This document shows, piece after piece, positions 58,600-64,000 of a stretch of 64,000 bases of DNA. Numbering within the stretch: position 1 is the first letter of the stretch; every line of letters starts with the position of its first letter. Below the pieces are notes generated by a model. That model saw only the letters and a program-made list of their open reading frames with translations. It ran no database searches and was not told the DNA's origin. A program made the position numbers and the translations under genes. Origin of the DNA: Candidatus Phytoplasma mali (GTDB lineage: Bacteria > Bacillota_I > Bacilli_A > Acholeplasmatales > Acholeplasmataceae); contig NC_011047.1 of NCBI RefSeq assembly GCF_000026205.1, forward strand, positions 186,001-250,000, in the 5' to 3' direction.

Positions 58600-58973
58600 A
58601 TGAGTTTTAATATACCATGGTTATTGATTATGTAAAATATAAGATAAAAAATAAAACATCAATATCTTGAAATAAATTTAAAAATTCGTTAATAATTTGT
58701 TGTCTTGAAAAATAAACTTTTTTATTTTTGTAATTTTTAAAAAGTTTTTTTATATTTTTATCGTAATAATCTTTCAAAAAAATATAAATTACCAATTACA
58801 GATCCATAAAACAAAGTTTTAGGTTTTTATTTAATTAAACATTTGTTGTATTTTAATAAATATTTAATATAAGTATAATAAATTAATTTATGTAATTTCA
58901 TACGTGTTAAAATATTATCATTTTTAAAATTTACAATAATGTAATTAAAAAATTCAAAAATATTTGATTTCAT
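58600..58973 (-). pseudogene. Decayed Panacea/DUF4065 (SocA-like) protein gene
   Basis: A 48-codon frame from ATG 58973 to TAA 58827 reads MKLHKLIYYTYIKYLLKYNK near its end; after the stop the same frame continues KPKTLFYGSVIGNLYFFERLL. This matches the Panacea-domain hallmark (LKLxKLLYYAxAxYL...GKPLF...WKYGPV), found in antitoxins and phage-associated regulators. Further stops follow to about 58600. The gene is dead; intact copies may exist elsewhere in the genome. Confidence 0.6.
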
Positions 58974-59156
58974 TTTCATTATTTTTGATTTTCATCATAT
59001 TTACTCTCTTTAAATTTATTTAGTAACTATACTATATAAAGAATTTAATTATTTTTCAAGAGATTGGATTTTTTATTAAATTGGATACTTAGTCATATAA
59101 TTTTCACTACCTTTCTTTTTTGAATTAATTTAAATAATTTGTAACAAATTTAAATT

Positions 59157-59212
59157 AAATTTAAATATAAAAAAATACTCCCTAAAGAAAGTATAATTTT
59201 ATATTTAAATTT
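59157..59212 (-). terminator. Two-step hairpin downstream of the decayed SVM gene
   Basis: A 14-bp outer stem (59157-59170 with 59199-59212) and an inner ATACT/AGTAT pair form a long hairpin 22 nt after the pseudogene stop. The outer left arm is nearly identical to the flank of the other SVM locus at 57182. Confidence 0.55.
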
Positions 59213-59233
59213 TTATTAATTATTTATTCTTAT

Positions 59234-59436
59234 TTAACGAAGATTTCTTGATGGATTTGAAATAGCAAGTATTTGTTGTGTTATTTGTCTTCCTTATAAC
59301 ATTAAAGCACTTAAAGTCGTAGTTTCATCTACTATATTTTGATTATTATTTATGGTAAAAATACATTTATTAATAATAAATAATAAAAAAGTAAATAAAT
59401 ATAAATTAATTTCAATTGACTTTTAAATTGCAACAT
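59234..59436 (-). pseudogene. Decayed SVM-signal effector gene
   Basis: The reading from ATG 59436 gives MLQFKSQLKLIYIYLL, a recognisable relative of the SVM signal (M-x-FKSQxKxIYI), but it is frameshifted within the hydrophobic core. The continuation in another frame reads TINNNQNIVDETTTLSAL, a stop, then GRQITQQILAISNPSRNL to a stop at 59234. TINNNQN is shared with the effector at 57437, so this is a broken paralogue with most of its middle deleted. Confidence 0.65.
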
Positions 59437-59597
59437 TAATTAATAAATCTTTTATTTTTTGATTACCCTGCAGAGGTGATTTTATAGAAGGTTTAAAAAA
59501 ATATAAATTAAATATTTTTATGATATTTAAAAAATTAATTAGTATTTAAAAAGGTTGAAATTAAAAATAAATGATTATATATAAATATTATTTATCT

Positions 59598-59966
59598 TTA
59601 TTTTTTTCCTTTGTCTTTATTGTTATCATCATGTTGAGATGATGAACTTCCTCCTCTTTTTTTATTTGCTTCATCTTGAGCTTTTTTTAATAATACTTCC
59701 ATTTTTTCAGGATTATTTAAAGTTTCCATAATCGTATTTCTTTCTTCCTCTGGAAGTTGATTTAATGCCATTTCTAATTCCCGATATTCTCTAATAGATA
59801 CTGTTTCTCTTTTTGAAGAAACCGACTTATCAATCGATTTTCCTTTATTAGAATCTTTTTTAGGAGGAGATGCCATAACATGATTATTATTGATAATAAA
59901 AAATAATCCTAAAATAATAAATAAACAAATATAAATTACTTTAATTTGACTTTTAAATTTAAACAT
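59598..59966 (-). CDS. Secreted effector, SAP11-like
   Basis: The 122-residue protein starts with a full SVM signal (MFKFKSQIKVIYICLF...IINNNHVMA, 1-31); cleavage after Ala31 leaves about 91 residues. The mature part has a basic stretch (SPPKKDSNKGK, possible nuclear localisation), a central helical region (VSIREYRELEMALNQL, then PEEERNTIMETLNNPEKMEVL) and a basic/acidic low-complexity tail ending DNNKDKGKK. Signal, size, basic N terminus and central helix fit SAP11-type effectors, which bind and destabilise plant TCP transcription factors and change plant architecture. The assignment is from memory of the family, not from a search. AAAGGAG precedes the ATG, and the gene follows 59990-60748 by 23 nt, suggesting one transcript. 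Confidence 0.75.
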   Translation of the reverse strand: MFKFKSQIKVIYICLFIILGLFFIINNNHVMASPPKKDSNKGKSIDKSVSSKRETVSIREYRELEMALNQLPEEERNTIMETLNNPEKMEVLLKKAQDEANKKRGGSSSSQHDDNNKDKGKK

Positions 59967-59989
59967 TAATTAATAACTCCTTTATTTTT

Positions 59990-60748
59990 TTATCCCTCTG
60001 CAGAGTTTATTGGATAAATATTTTTGATAAAAAAATATTGAAAAATATTTTTATATTCTTTAAATAATTTTTTTAAAAATTTTTTAAATTCTTCAATATT
60101 TTTTAGTATATTAATTAAAAATTCATATTTGTTTTTAATAAATATGATGATTTTGGGGTTATTTTTGAATATTTGGTTAAATAATTCTGTTTTTTTATCT
60201 TGTAATTGTTTTATTATATTTAGGAATGGTTGAAATTCAGAATTATCAAAAACTTTTTTATTTTTTTGTATGATTTTTGATATTTCTCTTTTTTTAGAAT
60301 TAATCTTTTTTATTTTTATTATTAGTTGACTTTTTAATTCTGCTAATAAAGTTTTTAATGTTTTAATTTTAGAAAAAATTAAATTTATTTGCATGTTTAT
60401 TAAATTGTAAATTTGTTTTTGAAATTCATTAATTTCTTTTTTTTCGTTTTTAATGGTTTGTGAAGAAAAAATTTGACTATTTTTAATTTTATCAAAAACT
60501 AATTTTTTAAATATCGAAATATCGAATGTTAATAGATTTTCATTATTATTTAATAAAAAAACATAATCTTTAATTTTATAAAAATCAAATGTAAACATCA
60601 TAATTTGAATTTTATATTTAAAAGATTCATTTTTAATTTTTAATAATTTTGTTAATTTTTTATTATTGATTAATAGTTTTTTAGAAAAATAAAAATTTGA
60701 TTCACTTGTTGTTTTAACATCTTTAATTCTAAAAGATGATAATGACAA
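59990..60748 (-). CDS. Hypothetical coiled-coil protein upstream of the SAP11-like gene
   Basis: I place the start at TTG 60748, eight bases after GGAGG; a longer frame would begin within that site. The 252 residues are rich in K, I, N and F, with long charged helices (about 100-230) that look like coiled coil and no convincing signal peptide or membrane segment. The end reads KNIYPINSAEG. A related sequence (CCTGCAGAGG and flank at 59468-59480) precedes the decayed SVM gene too, so this gene and an effector seem to have been duplicated together. The function is unknown; a chaperone or co-effector role is only suggested by position. Confidence 0.65.
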   Translation of the reverse strand: MSLSSFRIKDVKTTSESNFYFSKKLLINNKKLTKLLKIKNESFKYKIQIMMFTFDFYKIKDYVFLLNNNENLLTFDISIFKKLVFDKIKNSQIFSSQTIKNEKKEINEFQKQIYNLINMQINLIFSKIKTLKTLLAELKSQLIIKIKKINSKKREISKIIQKNKKVFDNSEFQPFLNIIKQLQDKKTELFNQIFKNNPKIIIFIKNKYEFLINILKNIEEFKKFLKKLFKEYKNIFQYFFIKNIYPINSAEG

Positions 60749-61165
60749 TAATATTACCTCCAAAAAAGAAATAATGTCAATAATAAAGTTAATATTTTTA
60801 AAATTTTATTAACTTTTTATTAACTTTTAATTATTTTTAATAATTATTATTATATAAATTTATATTTTCACTGTCTAATAAAATACTTTATATTATTTTT
60901 CTTTTGCTAATTATTTTAATTTTCCATTTTAAAATGATGATATTATTCAAAATATTGTTTAAATTGTTTTTAATTTATTTAACTATTTATTAATTTTTAT
61001 CTCAAAATACTTAAAATTTAATTTCAATTTCTTGATTTTTTTAAAAAAAAGATCGATAAAAATCGATCTGATATCTGATAGGTAAAATTATGATTTTTTT
61101 AAAAAAAATATAAAATATAAAATTTTTATTGTTTTTAAAAAAATCAAATTTAAAAATATTAATTT
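60749..61165. other. Intergenic region between tmRNA and the coiled-coil gene
   Basis: This contains the tmRNA terminator at 61043-61069 and AT-rich DNA. The promoter for the 60748 gene should be here; I see no convincing -35/-10 pair. Confidence 0.5.
61043..61069 (-). terminator. Terminator of the tmRNA gene
   Basis: On the minus strand the hairpin AGATCGAT-TTTT-ATCGATCT (61050-61069) is followed by seven T (61043-61049). It is the most GC-rich hairpin in this region and lies about 100 nt after the tmRNA 3' end. Confidence 0.8.
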
Positions 61166-61672
61166 TGGTGGAGATGATGGGATTCGAACCCATGTATAAT
61201 ATCAATCTTTTTTATATTTTCTACATATTTAGTTTTTTTAAAATTTTTATAATTTAATATAAAAAACAAAAATATTAAATTAATAGTCTTTAAATTGTTA
61301 TTAATTTTAAATTATAGTTTTTATTTTTTCTATAATTTATTAATAAATAATAAATTTTAAAGAGATAATAAAAAATTAAAATAACTCTTAATAAAATAAA
61401 TATATTATTTTATATCTATATATTTATTTTATTTTTTCAAAACATAAAAATATATTGTAATAATTTTAAAAAATTATTTTTATGATAAAAAAGCTGAACT
61501 CATTCTAGAATTTAATGTTGGATAATAATTATTTATAGAATTTATTAAAGCTCCATTATCTTGTAATGATTTATTATTTTCGTCGTTTATTTAAAACCTC
61601 GATGTTTTTACTTGCATAACCAAGATATGCTTTATAAAATTAATTGATACTAGCAAATCCAAAAACATCCCC
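61166..61672 (-). ncRNA. ssrA: Transfer-messenger RNA (tmRNA)
   Basis: The 3' end has the unmistakable tRNA-like part: GTTCGAATCCCATCATCTCC followed by A and an encoded CCA. The 5' end GGGGATG (61666-61672) pairs with CATCTCC, with one G-U. About 507 nt long, it is larger than most. The internal reading frame begins near 61590-61585 (AAC GAC GAA after ATA) and runs to a TAA at 61480-61482. The tag would be about 35 residues, starting NDENNKSLQDNGALI and ending SSAFLS. tmRNA with SmpB rescues stalled ribosomes and tags the product for proteolysis. Confidence 0.9.
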
Positions 61673-61680
61673 ATAACGAT

Positions 61681-61709
61681 ATTATAAACAAATTATTAAA
61701 TAAATTCAA
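61681..61709 (-). promoter_or_regulatory. Sigma70 promoter of tmRNA
   Basis: On the minus strand TTGAAT (61704-61709), a 17-base spacer and TATAAT (61681-61686) are followed eight bases later by the mature tmRNA 5' end (61672). Transcription would start at or within a base or two of the mature end. Confidence 0.75.
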
Positions 61710-61763
61710 GAAAAATAATTATATATAGAGGAATTAAACATAATAATATTAACGAGAAATAAT

Positions 61764-62516
61764 TTATTTTTTATTATTATTTATTATATTATTAATAATA
61801 ATTCCTATTAAATAAATGATACACACCATTAAAAGATTTATAAAAATACATACAAATATTACATCTTCGTTTGTAAAATTATTCGCCTGTCTATGATATG
61901 GTGGAGATTGTAAACCATAACGATAAACTATTTCCCCTAAACCATTAATACCAATAGGACCTAAAACACTTGCATAAGCTAAGCAACTAATAAAAAGTGA
62001 TATTGTTTTTAAAATTATACTCTGAATAGATTCTCTTATTATAAAATATCTTACAAATTGAAATCTATTTGCACCCAACATATAAGAAGTTTCATAAATA
62101 TTCTCATCCAATTCTAAAAAAATTTGTTCACAATTGCGAGCAAAAATAGGAATTAATATAAAAATCAAACAAAAAAAAGCAGCTTCAAACCCATAATACA
62201 AATTAAAATAAGGTCCTAAAAATTTTTTAATAATTAAAATAGAAAAAGCTAAAAAAGGCGCAGACATTAATAAATTAAAAATAAAATTTATCAAATAATA
62301 AATTTTATTTTTAAAATATGTTTTTTTTATTCTAATAATATATAAAAAAATACCTAAAAATAAACCTATAACAAAAGAAAAAAAAGTAGCAGGCAATATT
62401 AATTTTAAAGTTTCTAAAAAACCATTTAAAATTAAATAAGGTTTTTCTTGGTTGAAATTAACTTTGGGTTCTTTATAAGATAAAACTGCTAAAAATCTTT
62501 TTAAAAAAGAATTCAT
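61764..62516 (-). CDS. metI: ABC transporter permease, MetI-like
   Basis: This 250-residue permease has about five membrane segments (about 33-57, 75-98, 105-125, 165-190, 222-245). The cytoplasmic EAA-like loop is ETSYMLGANRFQFVRYFIIR (about 138-157) and the periplasmic-loop motif is ASVLGPIGINGLGEIVYRYG, close to the MetI pattern GAIGGGGLGDLAIRYGYQRF. It is the channel for methionine-type import together with the binding protein upstream (13-nt gap). No ATPase gene is beside it; the orphan metN-like gene at 14839 is the obvious candidate partner. Confidence 0.85.
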   Translation of the reverse strand: MNSFLKRFLAVLSYKEPKVNFNQEKPYLILNGFLETLKLILPATFFSFVIGLFLGIFLYIIRIKKTYFKNKIYYLINFIFNLLMSAPFLAFSILIIKKFLGPYFNLYYGFEAAFFCLIFILIPIFARNCEQIFLELDENIYETSYMLGANRFQFVRYFIIRESIQSIILKTISLFISCLAYASVLGPIGINGLGEIVYRYGLQSPPYHRQANNFTNEDVIFVCIFINLLMVCIIYLIGIIINNIINNNKK

Positions 62517-62529
62517 AAATTACCTTTTC

Positions 62530-63561
62530 TTAACTTTTTCTTAAATGATTGTTGATAAATAATTCTTCTATATTGTCCATAATATTTTTTATTTTCTCTT
62601 GTGAATCAATCATAATATGTGTTTTTTGTAAATTTTGTTCGCCAAAATTAATTATTTCATCTTGTTTTAAAGATTCTTTTAAATATTTTATTTCTTCATT
62701 ATTTTTATTATTTTCCCTCGACATTAAAGTAATTGCAAAAAAATTAAATTCTTTTTCTTGTAATAAAAAATTATCATTTGGTATTACATTGGGAAAATTA
62801 TTATTATCTATTTTTTCATAATCAACATCAACATTGGACATGAAAGAAGGAAAATTAACAGCTAAATTATATTTATATTCATTACTAATTCGTTCTTGAA
62901 AAGCTTGTTCTATTTGAGCTAAAGGTTTACATTCAAAATTATCTTCTTTTAATTTAGAATTTTGATGTAAATCATCCAAAGACAAAATAAAACTTAATGG
63001 TTGATTTTTTTTATTATTATCTTTTAATTCCACTAAACCATATTTTTTAAAAAGATTTAAAGCAAAAGTCCTATTTGAATCATCATCTGGAATTAATACT
63101 TTAAAATTTTTAAAATTATTATCAATATTTAAATTAATATTTTTATGTTTATAAATACCAAATTTAGCAATATAAAAAGGTTGTACTGGAACAATATTAT
63201 TCAATGTTTGTTTTTTATTTTGTTCAATCAAAAGCCAAGGAGTATGACATGATATAACGGCATCAATTTGTCCATTGTCAACTAAATTTACTGTTTCGAA
63301 AAAACTACCCCTAAGCAATTGAACTTCTAAATCAATATTGTGTTTTTTTAAAAATTCTTTACATGATTCATTTAAAAATTTTTCAACCGGTGTTAAAGCT
63401 GTTGCTACTTTTAATTTTGTATGTTTTTGCAATTCTTTTTGATCGTTTTGATTATGATTTGTATTATCATTTTTAAATAATTTATATGAAAAAAATCCAG
63501 CTAAAATTAAAATTAGAAATAAAATAAAACTAAAAAAAAATTTTTTAAAATATTTATTCAT
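62530..63561 (-). CDS. metQ: Methionine-type ABC transporter substrate-binding protein (MetQ/NlpA family)
   Basis: I start at ATG 63561 (MNKYFKKFFF...). A longer frame would start at an unsupported TTG 39 bases upstream. The 343-residue protein has an N-terminal hydrophobic helix (about 9-30) that reads ILAGFFSY where lipoproteins of this family have LAGC. The lipobox cysteine is therefore missing and the protein is probably held by an uncleaved helix. The NlpA-family core is visible: KVATALTPVEKFL, DNGQIDAVISCHTPWLLIEQ, VPVQPFYIAKFGIY, and LIPDDDSNRTFALNLFKKYG. It binds the ligand outside the cell and delivers it to MetI. Confidence 0.85.
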   Translation of the reverse strand: MNKYFKKFFFSFILFLILILAGFFSYKLFKNDNTNHNQNDQKELQKHTKLKVATALTPVEKFLNESCKEFLKKHNIDLEVQLLRGSFFETVNLVDNGQIDAVISCHTPWLLIEQNKKQTLNNIVPVQPFYIAKFGIYKHKNINLNIDNNFKNFKVLIPDDDSNRTFALNLFKKYGLVELKDNNKKNQPLSFILSLDDLHQNSKLKEDNFECKPLAQIEQAFQERISNEYKYNLAVNFPSFMSNVDVDYEKIDNNNFPNVIPNDNFLLQEKEFNFFAITLMSRENNKNNEEIKYLKESLKQDEIINFGEQNLQKTHIMIDSQEKIKNIMDNIEELFINNHLRKS

Positions 63562-64000
63562 GTTTTTAATTTGACCTCTTAAATGTTTAATTTTAAACAA
63601 ATAATTTAGATATTTTATATAACACTTTATTTTTTTATTATTTATTTGGTTTTATTATAATTGAAAAAAATAATTAATGTAATTTATAATCATTTATATT
63701 TTAAATTAATTTTTATAAATTGAAAATGTTTCCATAAATAGTTATTATTTTTTTTAAAAATTAATTTTTTGTATTTTTAAGAAAATAAAGAAAAATAAAT
63801 AAAAATTATATTTTTAGTTTAAAAAAAATTTCGAATTAATTAAAAAGAAAAAAAATCGTTTGTAATTATTAATTTTTAAAATTTATAATAATAATCATAA
63901 ATTAATTATTTCAAAAAACTAGACTTTTTAAAAAATTAGGAACATTAGACACTTAATTTTTTTTTAACTCTAAAAAAAATGTTCCTGCTTTTTTAAAATT
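63562..64000. other. Upstream region of metQ, right edge of window
   Basis: AT-rich, no gene seen. A 9-bp inverted repeat AGGAACATT (63938-63946) and AATGTTCCT (63978-63986) with a 31-nt loop lies near the edge. It may belong to a feature outside the window. Confidence 0.4.

Larger units (their letters stand above)
57845..59233. other. Gene graveyard between two effector loci
   Basis: This 1.4-kb stretch contains the hairpin at 57892-57936 and at least two decayed minus-strand genes (58047-58480 and 58600-58973, listed), plus the hairpin at 59157-59212. I find no intact gene. Base composition is patchy, consistent with accessory DNA losing its genes. Confidence 0.6.

Noticed and set aside
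63938-63986. Terminator at the right edge of the window
   Set aside because: The 9-bp arms are separated by 31 bases and no T-tract follows, so I note it only as an inverted repeat.

Overview
The window looks like a phytoplasma chromosome ('Candidatus Phytoplasma', Mollicutes). The DNA is very AT-rich. UGA is used as a stop (for example at 5636-5638), and the only tRNA-Trp present has anticodon CCA, so the code is standard, unlike Mycoplasma. There are small proteins with the phytoplasma 'SVM' secretion signal. The two-hydroxycarboxylate carrier, complete pyruvate dehydrogenase, SAP11-like effector and cluster of membrane AAA ATPase genes would suit the apple-proliferation (16SrX) group. That placement is inference; no rRNA gene is present to confirm it.

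Layout. 1-6,020: accessory membrane and secreted proteins (a minus-strand set of four with an AAA+ ATPase, and a divergent pair of small coiled-coil membrane proteins). 6,248-14,006: a 2-hydroxycarboxylate (malate/citrate type) transporter, tatD, and the pdhABC-lpd operon. 14,839-28,290: orphan metN-like ATPase, asnS, a complete sugar-type ABC importer, an NrnA-like phosphoesterase, mnmE, thrS, tpiA. 28,517-30,094: ruvAB. 30,227-33,232: a 1001-residue coiled-coil protein. 33,724-36,437: an accessory island with two convergent type I restriction specificity genes (hsdS) sharing inverted repeats, plus a 5'-truncated tyrosine recombinase. 36,566-44,008: the rpsF-ssb-rpsR-[gdpP::rplI]-dnaB-prfA-tsaC-plsY cluster. 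44,357-44,790: four tRNAs. 45,008-50,242: rel, mnmA and a nadE-like gene. 50,684-52,729: groES-groEL. 53,010-57,034: a decayed mobile-element gene and the ribonucleotide reductase operon. 57,339-60,748: an effector and pseudogene zone. 61,166-61,672: tmRNA. 61,764-63,561: the methionine-type permease and binding protein that lack their ATPase.

How the parts fit together. Import of a C4 or related hydroxyacid together with a full pyruvate dehydrogenase suggests energy metabolism through pyruvate and acetyl-CoA. ABC importers supply sugar and probably methionine. A class Ib ribonucleotide reductase provides dNTPs. Rel and GdpP provide nucleotide second-messenger control. The SVM proteins are the likely interface with the plant and insect hosts.

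The most unusual observations are: (1) a single ORF that fuses the flavodoxin-like activator NrdI to the ribonucleotide reductase large subunit NrdE; (2) a single ORF that fuses the c-di-AMP phosphodiesterase GdpP to complete ribosomal protein bL9; (3) an orphan hsdS inverted-repeat locus next to a recombinase remnant; (4) a NadE whose glutaminase domain is intact but whose synthetase signature is gone; (5) a secreted effector truncated by an exact 50-bp tandem duplication; and (6) a tmRNA whose tag reading frame is about 35 codons and ends in AFLS rather than ALAA.
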